A stretch of DNA of 64,000 bases from Hyphomicrobiales bacterium (GCA_900468805.1 UEIF01000042.1:62001-126000); one strand, 5' to 3'. Positions 46,936-55,978 are shown, counted from the first letter of the stretch. Notes: generated by a model not told the origin, from the letters alone. A program made the numbers and translations.

Positions 46936-48201
46936 TCAGGTATTCATCGACTCGAAGAAGTCACCATTATTCTTCGTCTGCTTCAGCTTGTCGATAAGGA
47001 ATTCGATTGCATCGGTCGTGCCCATCGGGGCAAGGATACGACGGAGAACGAAGATCTTCTGCAGATCCTGACGGGGAACCAGCAGGTCTTCCTTGCGTGT
47101 GCCGGACTTGAGAATATCCATTGCCGGGAAGATACGCTTGTCCGCGACCTTACGATCAAGAACGATTTCCGAGTTGCCGGTACCCTTGAACTCTTCGAAG
47201 ATGACTTCGTCCATACGGCTGCCGGTGTCGATCAGAGCCGTCGCAATGATGGTCAGTGAACCACCTTCTTCGATGTTACGTGCCGCACCGAAAAAGCGCT
47301 TCGGGCGCTGCAGCGCGTTTGCGTCAACACCACCGGTCAGAACCTTGCCAGAAGAAGGTACGACCGTATTGTAGGCTCGGCCAAGGCGGGTGATCGAGTC
47401 GAGCAGGATGACAACATCGCGGCCATGTTCCACGAGGCGCTTAGCCTTTTCGATCACCATCTCGGCGACCTGAACGTGGCGGACGGCCGGCTCGTCGAAT
47501 GTGGAAGAAATGACTTCGCCGCGAACCGACCGCTGCATGTCCGTGACTTCTTCCGGGCGTTCATCGATCAACAGAACGATCAGATAGCATTCCGGATGGT
47601 TCGCGGTAATTGAGTGAGCGATGTTCTGCAAGAGAACTGTTTTACCCGTACGGGGCGGAGCAACGATCAGGCCGCGCTGGCCCTTGCCGAGAGGCGCCAC
47701 GAGATCGATCACGCGAGGCGAAAGATCCTTGGTGGTCGGGACATCCAGTTCCATTTTGAAGCGCTCGTTCGGATAGAGCGGCGTCAGATTGTCGAAGTGA
47801 ACCTTGTGACGGATCTTTTCCGGATCGTCGAAGTTGATTGTGTTGACCTTCAGGAGCGCAAAATAACGTTCGCCCTCTTTCGGACCGCGGATCGGACCCT
47901 CGACAGTATCGCCGGTCTTCAGCGAGAAGCGGCGGATCTGGGACGGGGAGATGTAGATATCGTCAGGACCGGGAAGATAGTTAGCATTTGCGGAGCGCAG
48001 GAACCCGAAACCATCCTGCAGGACTTCAACGACGCCTTCGCCGATGATTTCGATGTCCTGGCTGGCAAGAACCTTGAGGATTGCGAACATGAGCTCCTGC
48101 TTGCGCATCGTGCTCGCATTCTCGACCTCGAGCGATTCGGCGAAAGCCAGAAGATCCGTCGGGGATTTACTCTTAAGTTCCTGAAGCTTCATTTCAGCCA
48201 T
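46936..48201 (-). CDS. rho: Transcription termination factor Rho
   Basis: A 421-residue hexameric RNA helicase. The start is ATG 48201 (MAEMKLQELKSKSP); the upstream frame to 48297 is unsupported. An N-terminal Rho_N helix bundle comes first, then the cold-shock-like RNA site with GFGFLR (64-69). The ATPase P-loop is APPRTGKT (181-188), and LLIDERPEEVTDM and LDSITRLGRA follow. Length matches alphaproteobacterial Rho. Nearly 200 bases of untranslated leader lie between hemJ and rho; autoregulation by Rho there is likely from other species but not shown. Confidence 0.97.
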   Translation of the reverse strand: MAEMKLQELKSKSPTDLLAFAESLEVENASTMRKQELMFAILKVLASQDIEIIGEGVVEVLQDGFGFLRSANANYLPGPDDIYISPSQIRRFSLKTGDTVEGPIRGPKEGERYFALLKVNTINFDDPEKIRHKVHFDNLTPLYPNERFKMELDVPTTKDLSPRVIDLVAPLGKGQRGLIVAPPRTGKTVLLQNIAHSITANHPECYLIVLLIDERPEEVTDMQRSVRGEVISSTFDEPAVRHVQVAEMVIEKAKRLVEHGRDVVILLDSITRLGRAYNTVVPSSGKVLTGGVDANALQRPKRFFGAARNIEEGGSLTIIATALIDTGSRMDEVIFEEFKGTGNSEIVLDRKVADKRIFPAMDILKSGTRKEDLLVPRQDLQKIFVLRRILAPMGTTDAIEFLIDKLKQTKNNGDFFESMNT

Positions 48202-48398
48202 GAAGTGACCAATACTCGTTATTTTATAAGGGGAAAGGCGATGTTGGGTCGTTTTCGGTACTGCGAAAGGGCTCGCAGGCGACTGAACTCTACACACATG
48301 CCACGAAGATGAGGTGGCCGGAAAATAGCGAGTCAGAACCCCGCCCGCAAGGGGGCTGCTTAAAATGACTGAAATTTAACTTCAGCAACTCCTGGGCT

Positions 48399-48935
48399 TC
48401 AAAAAGGCTTCACCACCACCAGGATGACGATGAGGATCATCAGGGCTGTTGGCGCTTCATTCATGAAGCGCCAGTAACGCGCCGAACGACGGTTTTCATC
48501 GCGCTCGAAGGCCCGCACAGCCCTGCTGAAAAAGACATGGACGACCGTCAGGAGAACAACCAGTCCGATCTTTGCATGCAGCCACCCGCCCTGGAAATCA
48601 TAAACCGACCAGGCAAGATAAAGGCCAAAGATCCAGCTCAGCATCATCGCCGGGTTCATGATGATCTTGAGCAACCGGCGTTCCATCACCTTGAAGGTCT
48701 CGGATTGAATCGAACCGGGTTCCGCATCCGTGTGGTAGATGAAAAGGCGGGGCATGTAGAAAAGCCCGGCCATCCACGAGATCACGGCGATGATATGCAG
48801 CGCCTTGATCCAGAGATAGAGATTGTCGGGGTTCCAGCCGAAGAGGCCGACTGCAAGAAGAGCGAAAAAGGCGAGCGCAAAATGGGCACGCCGGCGGGCA
48901 TAGGCACCCGGTTTTTGATCCGTCTGCTTTTCCAT
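48399..48935 (-). CDS. hemJ: Protoporphyrinogen IX oxidase HemJ
   Basis: A 178-residue membrane protein with about four helices. KALHIIAVISWMAGLFYMPRL near residue 46-66 (given as KALHIIAVISWMAGLFY) carries the His implicated in haem binding. HemJ oxidises protoporphyrinogen to protoporphyrin in most alphaproteobacteria lacking HemG/HemY. ATG 48935 overlaps the hemE stop by one base (TGATG); GTG 48938 is an alternative. Coupling to hemE links two late haem-synthesis steps. Confidence 0.93.
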   Translation of the reverse strand: MEKQTDQKPGAYARRRAHFALAFFALLAVGLFGWNPDNLYLWIKALHIIAVISWMAGLFYMPRLFIYHTDAEPGSIQSETFKVMERRLLKIIMNPAMMLSWIFGLYLAWSVYDFQGGWLHAKIGLVVLLTVVHVFFSRAVRAFERDENRRSARYWRFMNEAPTALMILIVILVVVKPF

Positions 48936-49972
48936 CACGCAACCCCAGCGCCACGCACGCGCTCGACAAGCAGGCGCACATTCTCCGGGTCCGCCTGTGG
49001 CGTAATGCCATGACCGAGATTGAAGATCAGCGGCCCGTTTCCAAGCGCCTGAAGAATATCATCGATACCATCCTCAAGCGAACGGCCGCCCGCCACGACA
49101 CGCATCGGATCGAGATTGCCTTGAACCGGTCCGTCCTTCTGCAACTCAGCCGCAAAGGCAAGCGGTACCGACCAATCGAGCCCGATCGCATCTGCGCCCG
49201 TCTTCTGCCGATAGGTCTTCAGCTGGTAGCCGGCACCTTTGGCAAAGGCGATGATCCGCGCCTGCGGCCGCTGAGCCTTGATCGAAGCAATCATGCGGGC
49301 AACCGGACGGATAGCAAAGGCTTCGAATTCCCTCTCGCCGAGAACGCCGGCCCAGGAATCGAAGATCTGGACTGCATCGGCGCCGGCATCGATCTGCGCC
49401 ACGAGATAGTCGGCGGAGACATCGGCAAGCAGCATCAATAAATGCTCGAACGCGCGCGGATGCTTGTAGGCGAACAGACGGGCAGGCGCCTGGTCCGGGG
49501 TGCCGTGACCGGCAATCATATAGGTCGCAACCGTCCAGGGAGCGCCACAGAAGCCGAGGAGCGTCGTCTCTGGAGGAAGCTCGTCCCTCAGACGCTTCAC
49601 CGTCTCCAGGACTGGCTGCAGATAATCGACGACATATTCTCCATCCAGTCCGGCGATGCCTGTCTCATCGATCGGATCCATTTCCGGACCATGCCCTTCG
49701 GTAAAGCGCACATTGCGCTTCATCGCATCAGGGATGACCAGGATATCGGAAAACAAGATGGCTGCGTCAAAGCCATAGCGCCGTATCGGCTGAAGTGTGA
49801 CCTCCACCGCATAGTCGGGCGAATAACAGAGATCGAGGAAACTTCCTGCCTTGGCGCGTGTTTGCCTGTATTCCGGCAGATAACGACCTGCCTGCCTCAT
49901 CAACCAGAGGGGAGGGGGCGTGAGGGTCTCACCATCGAGAACCCGCATAATTTTCCGGCGCGTTTCGCTCAA
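48935..49972 (-). CDS. hemE: Uroporphyrinogen decarboxylase
   Basis: A 345-residue enzyme converting uroporphyrinogen III to coproporphyrinogen III. The signature RQAGRYLPEY (26-35) and the GFCGAPWTVATYMI segment around residue 140 are intact. It is first gene of hemE-hemJ, and its promoter must lie within the putative origin. hemE next to oriC is a long-known feature of Caulobacter and of rhizobia. Confidence 0.97.
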   Translation of the reverse strand: MSETRRKIMRVLDGETLTPPPLWLMRQAGRYLPEYRQTRAKAGSFLDLCYSPDYAVEVTLQPIRRYGFDAAILFSDILVIPDAMKRNVRFTEGHGPEMDPIDETGIAGLDGEYVVDYLQPVLETVKRLRDELPPETTLLGFCGAPWTVATYMIAGHGTPDQAPARLFAYKHPRAFEHLLMLLADVSADYLVAQIDAGADAVQIFDSWAGVLGEREFEAFAIRPVARMIASIKAQRPQARIIAFAKGAGYQLKTYRQKTGADAIGLDWSVPLAFAAELQKDGPVQGNLDPMRVVAGGRSLEDGIDDILQALGNGPLIFNLGHGITPQADPENVRLLVERVRGAGVA

Positions 49973-50189
49973 GCGCTTCTTCCCTATAAAAAATCAAAGA
50001 TATTTTAAAAGGTTTCTATTTCTTAGAGTCGGTGTCTATCAAGGATTAAAATCCATCCACCGCCGACGCCAATTGTCACGCAGCCCGGAACAACTCGAAT
50101 AAAAAATCGCCTATCGTTTCAAAAACTATGGAAAATTCGAATCCTGAAAAGATTCCAGAGGCTTCGCGACACCGGTTTGAAACCCTCTC

Positions 50190-50198
50190 TGTGGATAG
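50190..50198 (-). other. DnaA box, one mismatch
   Basis: TGTGGATAG; reverse complement CTATCCACA against TTATCCACA. Confidence 0.6.
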
Positions 50199-50200
50199 AC

Positions 50201-50209
50201 TGTGGATGA
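50201..50209 (-). other. DnaA box, one mismatch
   Basis: TGTGGATGA; reverse complement TCATCCACA, one turn (11 bases) from the previous box in the same orientation. Confidence 0.6.
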
Positions 50210-50236
50210 ATGTAGGACATATCGATATCGTCCCCG

Positions 50237-50245
50237 TCATCCACA
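50237..50245 (+). other. DnaA box, one mismatch, opposite orientation
   Basis: TCATCCACA, reading on the plus strand, facing the other three boxes. Confidence 0.55.
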
Positions 50246-50278
50246 AGCATCGAAGATATGACATCGCAAAAACCGGAA

Positions 50279-50287
50279 TGTGGATAA
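50279..50287 (-). other. DnaA box, perfect
   Basis: TGTGGATAA, the exact reverse complement of TTATCCACA. Confidence 0.8.
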
Positions 50288-50372
50288 GGAGGCAGGTTTT
50301 CCCTTGCCTCGGTCCACCCCGGCCCATTAGCTCTTCGCCATCCAGTCTTTTCAACAGGCGACGGAAAATAGC

Positions 50373-51194
50373 GTGGAGAACAGAACGAACTTCTTCCATC
50401 TGCATCTGATTTCTGACTCGACGGGAGAGACTCTCATCTCTGCCGGCCGCGCTGCATCGGCGCAGTTCAAGTCCAGCCAGCCAATCGAACATGTCTACCC
50501 GCTGATCCGGAATCGCAAACAGCTTCTGCCGGTCCTACAGGCAATCGACAGTGAACCCGGCATCGTGCTTTACACGATCGTCGATCGCGAACTCGCGACC
50601 CTCATAGATGAGCGTTGCGCAGAGATGGGCGTAGCATCGGTCAATGTCCTGGAGCCGGTCATCGGTGCGTTCCAGATCTATCTTGGTGCGCCATCAAGGC
50701 GCCGCGTCGGCGCCCAGCACGTCATGAACGCCGGATATTTCGCCCGGATCGAAGCCCTGAATTTCACCATGGATCATGACGACGGTCAGATGCATGAGGA
50801 TTATAATGAAGCTGACGTCGTCATCGTCGGCATCAGTCGTACATCGAAGACGCCGACCAGCATCTATCTCGCAAACCGCGGCATCAAGACTGCGAACATA
50901 CCCATCGTCTATGGCGTGCCTTTGCCGGAGGGCTTGCTGACTGCAACCAAACCTCTTGTCGTCTGCCTCATCGCTACCACCGACCGGATTTCTCAAGTTC
51001 GCGAAAATCGCCTGCTCGGAACGACTCCCGGTTTCGACCGCGAACACTACACTGATCGTGCCGCAATCTCCGAGGAGCTGAAATATGCACGATCTCTCTG
51101 CGCCCGGCATAATTGGCCGATGATCGATGTGACGCGACGCTCGATCGAGGAAACGGCAGCGGCCATCGTTGCCCTGCGGCCGAAGCTACGTTAA
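50373..51194 (+). CDS. Pyruvate, phosphate/water dikinase regulatory protein (DUF299)
   Basis: A 273-residue bifunctional kinase/phosphorylase that switches a PEP-related dikinase (PPDK in rhizobia is the likely target) by ADP-dependent phosphorylation of a Thr. The N-terminal HLHLISDSTGET and the P-loop-like GISRTSKT (153-160) are the family marks. The start is GTG at 50373, at the right edge of the origin gap. The dikinase gene is not in the window. The location is conserved in Rhizobiales. Confidence 0.93.
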   Translation: MENRTNFFHLHLISDSTGETLISAGRAASAQFKSSQPIEHVYPLIRNRKQLLPVLQAIDSEPGIVLYTIVDRELATLIDERCAEMGVASVNVLEPVIGAFQIYLGAPSRRRVGAQHVMNAGYFARIEALNFTMDHDDGQMHEDYNEADVVIVGISRTSKTPTSIYLANRGIKTANIPIVYGVPLPEGLLTATKPLVVCLIATTDRISQVRENRLLGTTPGFDREHYTDRAAISEELKYARSLCARHNWPMIDVTRRSIEETAAAIVALRPKLR

Positions 51195-51227
51195 GCGCTG
51201 AATAACCGAATCGCTGCCGAGGATTTG

Positions 51228-51827
51228 ATGACACCGAAGCTCGTTCTTGCATCGTCGAGCCCGTTCCGGCGGATGCTGATGGAAAATGCGGGCCTTGCGT
51301 TTGAAGCGCATGCCGCCCAAATCGACGAACGGTCAATCGAGGCGCCGCTGGAAAAATCGGGTGCAACGCCGGATGAGGTGGCGCTCGTTCTCGCGCAAGC
51401 AAAGGCGAACGACGTCAGCCGGCGTTTCAGCGGCGCGCTGGTCATTGGTTCGGACCAGACAATGTCACTCGGTTCCCGGGTTTTTCACAAGCCGAAGGAT
51501 ATGGATGATGCTGCCAATCATCTGCGTGTACTCGCGGGTAAGACGCATCGCTTGAATAGCGCAATCGCAATCGTCCGTGGCGGAGAAGTCTTGTGGCGGT
51601 ACGTTGCGCACGCCGAACTGACGATGCGCCCATTGGCCGATGATTTCATCGCGCGTCATCTGGAACGCGTCGGCACAAAAGCACTGGCGAGTGTCGGCGC
51701 CTATCAGCTCGAGGGGGAGGGGATCCAGCTGTTCGAGAAGATCGACGGCGATTATTTCACGATCCTTGGCCTGCCGATGTTACCCCTTCTTGCGAAACTC
51801 CGGAAACTGGAAGCGATCAATGGATGA
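51228..51827 (+). CDS. Maf-like nucleotide pyrophosphatase
   Basis: A 199-residue protein of the Maf/HAM1-like fold that hydrolyses non-canonical or modified NTPs. LASSSPFRRMLMENAG is the N-terminal Maf motif (SSSPxR), ALVIGSDQTMSL carries the catalytic Asp/Gln region, and the C-terminal EKIDGDYFTILGLPMLPL is typical. ATG 51228 follows GAGG; a TTG at 51225 also exists. Its last codons overlap the start of aroE. Confidence 0.9.
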   Translation: MTPKLVLASSSPFRRMLMENAGLAFEAHAAQIDERSIEAPLEKSGATPDEVALVLAQAKANDVSRRFSGALVIGSDQTMSLGSRVFHKPKDMDDAANHLRVLAGKTHRLNSAIAIVRGGEVLWRYVAHAELTMRPLADDFIARHLERVGTKALASVGAYQLEGEGIQLFEKIDGDYFTILGLPMLPLLAKLRKLEAING

Positions 51828-52677
51828 TTCACGTGAAACACATGGGCCGAAAGCGTTTGTCACGGGCTTTCCCGTCAAGCACTCGCGCTCGCCATTGATC
51901 CACGGACATTGGCTGAAAACGCTCAATTTGCCCGGCAGCTACCGAGCCCATGAAGTTGCCCCGGAAGCCTTTGCGGATTTCATCACTTCATTGCGGGATG
52001 GCAGCGCCGGTTTTGTCGGCGGCAACGTCACGATCCCTCACAAGGAACTGGCGACCAAACTTGCCGATCAGCCGGACGAGCTCTCGGAAGAGCTTGGCGC
52101 GTCGAACACGCTGTGGCTGGAGGATGGAAGACTTCTTGCCACCAACACCGATGGCCGCGGTTTCACCGCCAATCTCGACGACCGCCACCCCGGCTGGGAC
52201 CGTCATGACAAGGTCGTCATCTTCGGCGCGGGGGGCGCGAGCCGTGCTGTCATCCAGGCTGTTCGCGAGCGCGGCTTCAGAGAAATCCACGTCGTCAATC
52301 GTACGGTCGAGAGAGCACGTGAACTGGCCGATCGCTTTGGCTCGAAAGTCCATGCCCATCCGACGGGCGCACTTGGTGAAGTCATGAAAGGTGCGGGGCT
52401 GTTCATCAATACCACATCGCTCGGGATGGATGGCGAGGCGGCGCCCGCGATCGACTTCTCGCCGCTTGCCTCGGATGCCGTGGTCACCGACATCGTCTAC
52501 GTGCCGCTGAAAACGCCGATCCTCGCTCAGGCGGCGCAACAGGGTTTCGCCATCGTCGATGGTCTCGGCATGCTGCTGCACCAGGCCGTGCCCGGGTTTG
52601 AAAAATGGTTCGGCAAACGGCCGGTCGTCGATGAAACGCTGCGAGCTCTGATCATCGCGGATATGGAAAAACACTGA
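51820..52677 (+). CDS. aroE: Shikimate dehydrogenase
   Basis: A 285-residue NADP enzyme reducing 3-dehydroshikimate. KHSRSPLIH (20-28) is the substrate motif, NVTIPHK holds the catalytic Lys, and GAGGASRAV is the NADP loop. The frame upstream to 51640 overlaps maf and is not used; ATG 51820 overlaps maf by eight bases. Codons 3-7 (DSRET) are encoded by a parS-like palindrome. Its stop overlaps the coaE start (TGATG). Confidence 0.95.
   Translation: MDDSRETHGPKAFVTGFPVKHSRSPLIHGHWLKTLNLPGSYRAHEVAPEAFADFITSLRDGSAGFVGGNVTIPHKELATKLADQPDELSEELGASNTLWLEDGRLLATNTDGRGFTANLDDRHPGWDRHDKVVIFGAGGASRAVIQAVRERGFREIHVVNRTVERARELADRFGSKVHAHPTGALGEVMKGAGLFINTTSLGMDGEAAPAIDFSPLASDAVVTDIVYVPLKTPILAQAAQQGFAIVDGLGMLLHQAVPGFEKWFGKRPVVDETLRALIIADMEKH
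51825..51840. other. parS-like site (15/16)
   Basis: TGATTCACGTGAAACA differs from the consensus only at position 3. It lies at the maf stop / aroE 5' end, about 1.5 kb on the other side of the putative origin from parAB. Confidence 0.78.
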
Positions 52678-53288
52678 TGCTGAGGATCGGCCTGACCGGC
52701 TCTATCGGGATGGGCAAATCGACAACGGCGAAGCTCTTTGCCGAAGCCGATGTGCCCGTCAACGATTCCGATGCTGTCGTGCATGATCTGTATGCCGGCG
52801 AGGCAGCCCCCCTGGTCGATGCCGCGTTTCCCGGCACGATGAAAAGCAGTGCCGTCGACCGTCAGGAGCTCGGCCGTCAGCTCGCGCGAAACCCGGACAG
52901 TTTCAAACGGCTCGAACAAATCGTTCATCCGCTGGTCCGCAAACGAGAAGGCGAATTCCTGGACCGACAGCGACAGGCGGGCGCGGACATGGTGGTGCTC
53001 GATATACCCCTGCTTTTCGAAACCGGCGCCGAACAAAGGGTCGATGCAATCGTCGTCGTCAGCGCTGATCCACAGATTCAGCGCGAAAGAGTGCTTGCGC
53101 GTCCGAACATGACGGAGGAAAAATTCAATATGATTCTCTCCCGCCAGATATCAGATGCGGAAAAGCGTCGCCGGGCTGACTATATCGTGGATACCGGCCA
53201 CGGCATCGAGGCGGCAAGAAAACAGGTGGCTGAGATCATCGCCGACCTGAAAAGACGGATAGCGAAGGAAGAAGCCCCGCATGCGTGA
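52677..53288 (+). CDS. coaE: Dephospho-CoA kinase
   Basis: A 203-residue P-loop kinase performing the last step of CoA synthesis. The P-loop is GLTGSIGMGKST (5-16), VNDSDAVVHDLY carries the substrate-binding Asp, and VLDIPLLFETG is the third conserved block. ATG overlaps the aroE TGA by one base, and its 3' end overlaps dnaQ by eight bases, so maf-aroE-coaE-dnaQ is one translationally coupled operon. Confidence 0.96.
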   Translation: MLRIGLTGSIGMGKSTTAKLFAEADVPVNDSDAVVHDLYAGEAAPLVDAAFPGTMKSSAVDRQELGRQLARNPDSFKRLEQIVHPLVRKREGEFLDRQRQAGADMVVLDIPLLFETGAEQRVDAIVVVSADPQIQRERVLARPNMTEEKFNMILSRQISDAEKRRRADYIVDTGHGIEAARKQVAEIIADLKRRIAKEEAPHA

Positions 53289-53991
53289 AATCATTTTCGA
53301 TACGGAAACCACCGGCCTCGACAATCGCACGGACCGTATTATCGAAATTGGCGGCATTGAACTCTTCAACCATTTTCCGACAGGCAGGACGATCCACCTT
53401 TTCGTCAATCCGGGCGATCAGAAAGTTCATCCCGACGCACTCGCCGTCCACGGCATCACAGACGAATTCCTGAAGGACAAACCGCCTTTTGCCGATGTCG
53501 TCGAGCAGGTCCTGGAATTCTTCGGTGACGGCAAATGGATCGCCCACAACGCTACCTTCGATATGGGCTTCATCAACTCCGAACTAGCCCGGATCAGCCT
53601 GCCGCCGATCCTGCCGGATCGCGTCATCGATACCCTGTCGCTTGCTCGACGCAAGCATCCGATGGGTCCGAATTCGCTGGATGCTCTCTGCCGTCGTTAT
53701 GGCATCGACAACTCGCACCGTACGAAACACGGCGCCCTTCTCGACTCCGAGCTTCTCGCCGAAGTTTATATCGAGATGATCGGTGGTCGGCAGACAGCAC
53801 TCGGTCTTGCCGGCCCCGCGAGACAGCGCGCTGATGACGTCTCGGTCGAGGAGGTCGTGATCGCCGCCATCATCGAGCGGCCCCGTCCACTGGCGCCGCG
53901 ATTGAGCGAAGCGGAGGCCGAGGCCCACGACGCCTTGATCGCCAAGCTTGGTCAAAAGGCGGTCTGGTCGAAATACGATCAGCTCAACTGA
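53281..53991 (+). CDS. dnaQ: DNA polymerase III epsilon subunit (3'-5' exonuclease)
   Basis: A 236-residue DEDDh proofreading exonuclease. Exo I is FDTETTG (6-12), Exo II is HNATFDMGF and Exo III is HGALLDSELLAEVY with the catalytic His and Asp. The C-terminal tail should bind the polymerase alpha subunit. Last gene of the maf-aroE-coaE-dnaQ operon. A strong hairpin shared with secB follows. Confidence 0.95.
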   Translation: MREIIFDTETTGLDNRTDRIIEIGGIELFNHFPTGRTIHLFVNPGDQKVHPDALAVHGITDEFLKDKPPFADVVEQVLEFFGDGKWIAHNATFDMGFINSELARISLPPILPDRVIDTLSLARRKHPMGPNSLDALCRRYGIDNSHRTKHGALLDSELLAEVYIEMIGGRQTALGLAGPARQRADDVSVEEVVIAAIIERPRPLAPRLSEAEAEAHDALIAKLGQKAVWSKYDQLN

Positions 53992-53998
53992 AAACAAA

Positions 53999-54023
53999 AA
54001 TGCCCGGGCAAAACCCGGGCATT
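53999..54023. terminator. Terminator between dnaQ and secB
   Basis: A perfect 10-bp stem AATGCCCGGG / CCCGGGCATT with a 5-base loop. On the minus strand it is followed by TTTTTGTTTT, making a strong terminator for secB; the plus side is weaker. Confidence 0.88.
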
Positions 54024-54046
54024 GAATATCCGTCTGGTAAGACCGC

Positions 54047-54529
54047 TTAGTTCGGAACGGCCTGAACCTTGGAACGGGTCTGTTCCTCGGCAACGCGCTG
54101 CGCAAACATCTGCGCGAAATCGATCGGATCGATCATCAGCGGCGGGAAGCCGCCATTGCGCGTGACGTCGGCAATGATCTGGCGTGCAAACGGGAAGAGC
54201 ATACGCGGGCACTCGATGAAGAGAACCGGCAGCATGTGCTCCTGCGGGAAGCCGGCAACGCGGAAGACGCCGCCATAGACGAGCTCGGTATGGAATACCG
54301 TCTTGTCGCCTTCCTTGGCTTCAGCGATCAGCGAAAGCACGACATCGAAATCCGTATCGGACAGCGGATTGGCATTGACGTTCACATTGATGTTGATCGC
54401 CGGTGCCTTGTCACGAGCCTGAAGCGAACGCGGTGCGCCCGGATTTTCGAAGGAGAGATCCTTGACGTATTGGGCAAGGATCGAAAGGGTCGGGCTCGCT
54501 GCACCGTTGCTGTTGTTGTCGTCTGCCAT
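54047..54529 (-). CDS. secB: Protein-export chaperone SecB
   Basis: A 160-residue tetrameric chaperone delivering unfolded preproteins to SecA. The start is ATG 54529 with GAGG upstream. LSILAQYVKDLSFENPGAP and the central FHTELVYGGVFRV strand are diagnostic, as is the C-terminal FPPLMIDPIDFAQMFAQR. The frame to 54550 is only a short extension. Diverges from nothing; fxsA lies upstream on the same strand. Confidence 0.96.
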   Translation of the reverse strand: MADDNNSNGAASPTLSILAQYVKDLSFENPGAPRSLQARDKAPAININVNVNANPLSDTDFDVVLSLIAEAKEGDKTVFHTELVYGGVFRVAGFPQEHMLPVLFIECPRMLFPFARQIIADVTRNGGFPPLMIDPIDFAQMFAQRVAEEQTRSKVQAVPN

Positions 54530-54626
54530 GGGATTTTCCTCGAGGGGCATTGGATGGTGCCGCCATCTAACATTTCGGGGATGGGCTTACAACCCTGGGC
54601 GCCCGGCGCAGCAATACGTCGCCGCA

Positions 54627-55145
54627 TCAGTCGCCGAGCTGTTTGCCGGACCAGGGCGACTTGCCGTCCGGTTCCCGATGATAGTCCTCTTCATCGAGAT
54701 CGACCACCTTTGAATCGCTCGACTTACCCGGCCGGCTTCGAAAATCCGGACGCGAGGACGCGGAAGATCCAGTGCCACCGGTGCCGACAACGACGAAGCG
54801 CTTGGCGATCGACCGCCAAAGCAGATTGCGAACCTGCGGAATGAGGAGCAGGATCGCCAGGATATCGGAGAGAAAGCCCGGGATGATGAAAAGTAGCGAG
54901 GCAATCACATTCATCGCCGGATCGAGCAATTCGCGTCCGGGCATGGTGCCATTGCGACCTTCGGCGGACATGCGTCGCAATATGCCGATACCCTGCCGAC
55001 GCAGGAGGAATGAGCCGACGACAAAGCCCAGCACGACAAGCGCCAGGGTCGCTGCAAGCCCGATCGCGCGGCCGACAATCACGAAGCCGGCGATCTCGGC
55101 GAGCGGCAAAAGCAGCACAAAAACCGGCAGCATGGAAAAATGCAT
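54627..55145 (-). CDS. FxsA-family membrane protein
   Basis: A 172-residue protein with three to four helices in the first 115 residues (PLAEIAGFVIVGRAIG and PGFLSDILAILLLIPQVR are FxsA hallmarks) and a polar, charged C-terminal tail. E. coli FxsA affects exclusion of phage T7 by the F plasmid; the normal role is unknown. It diverges from the Tim44-like gene. Confidence 0.88.
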   Translation of the reverse strand: MHFSMLPVFVLLLPLAEIAGFVIVGRAIGLAATLALVVLGFVVGSFLLRRQGIGILRRMSAEGRNGTMPGRELLDPAMNVIASLLFIIPGFLSDILAILLLIPQVRNLLWRSIAKRFVVVGTGGTGSSASSRPDFRSRPGKSSDSKVVDLDEEDYHREPDGKSPWSGKQLGD

Positions 55146-55273
55146 CTATCTATCCCGAGTGCTCGGGCTCCTCTTGGCACTGGCGAAGATACCAGCCATG
55201 ATTTGAATCATCCGTGTAGCCGGACTATATGGTGATAGAAATCAGGGATGTTAACAGCGAATAGCGGCGGGAT

Positions 55274-55978
55274 ATGAGTTCAAACGACTTCATCACATTA
55301 TTTTTTCTGGTGGCGGCGGTGCTGATTTTCTTTCAGCTCCGGTCCGTTCTTGGACGCCGCACGGGAAATGAGAAGCCGCCGCGTGATCTCTATACGCCAC
55401 GGGATGCCGCGCAGAACGATACCGCCGATGCCGGCAAGGTCGTAACCCTGCCGCGACGTGATGCGAATGGCGAAGAGGAAGAGCGATTCTCCGCAATTGA
55501 CGCTTTTGCGCCGGCCGGCACGCCGCTGAACGAATCTCTGCGCGCGCTCAACAGGTCCGATCCGTCTTTCAATCCGAAGGAATTCCTGAACGGCGCCCGA
55601 ATGGCATACGAGATGATCGTCATGGCCTTCGCGGATGGTGACCGGAAAACTCTGAAGAACCTTCTCTCCCGCGAAGTCTATGACGGCTTCGACGCGGCGA
55701 TCACCGATCGCGAAAACAAGGGCGAAAAGATGAAGTCCACTTTTGTCGGCATCGACAAGGCGGAGATCACTCACGCCGAGACGAAGGGCAGTGAAGCCCA
55801 GATCACGGTCCGCATCATCAGCCAGTTGATCTCTGCCACCTATGACAAGAATGAGACGTTGATTGACGGCGATGCCGAGAATGTCGCCGAGGTCAACGAT
55901 CTCTGGACCTTCGCGCGCGACACTCGTTCGCGTGATCCCAACTGGAAACTCGTGGCAACCGAATCGGAACATGAGTGA
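55274..55978 (+). CDS. Tim44/TimA-like membrane-associated protein
   Basis: A 234-residue protein with one N-terminal helix (about 6-24), a charged linker, and a C-terminal Tim44-like domain from about residue 85. FNPKEFLNGARMAYEMIVMAF starts this domain (shown as FLNGARMAYEMIVMAF). Alphaproteobacterial TimA is the proposed relative of mitochondrial Tim44; its bacterial role is not settled. Overlaps mltA by eight bases, so the two are coupled. Confidence 0.88.
   Translation: MSSNDFITLFFLVAAVLIFFQLRSVLGRRTGNEKPPRDLYTPRDAAQNDTADAGKVVTLPRRDANGEEEERFSAIDAFAPAGTPLNESLRALNRSDPSFNPKEFLNGARMAYEMIVMAFADGDRKTLKNLLSREVYDGFDAAITDRENKGEKMKSTFVGIDKAEITHAETKGSEAQITVRIISQLISATYDKNETLIDGDAENVAEVNDLWTFARDTRSRDPNWKLVATESEHE

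Larger units (their letters stand above)
49973..50372. other. oriC: Putative chromosomal replication origin (oriC)
   Basis: A 400-base gene-free gap between divergent hemE and ppsR. The left part is AT-rich (49987-50030 and 50095-50150). The right part (50190-50287) holds one perfect DnaA box and three one-mismatch boxes. Genes on the left (hemE to parB) run left and most on the right (ppsR to gyrB) run right, matching leading-strand orientation away from an origin; parS sites flank it. Mapped rhizobial and Caulobacter origins adjoin hemE. dnaA itself is not here, which is normal in the group. Confidence 0.82.

Noticed and set aside
48305..48360. Hairpin-like CCCCGCCCGC...GGGGGC after hemJ
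   Set aside because: Pairing is imperfect and no T run follows on the minus strand, so I do not call a terminator.
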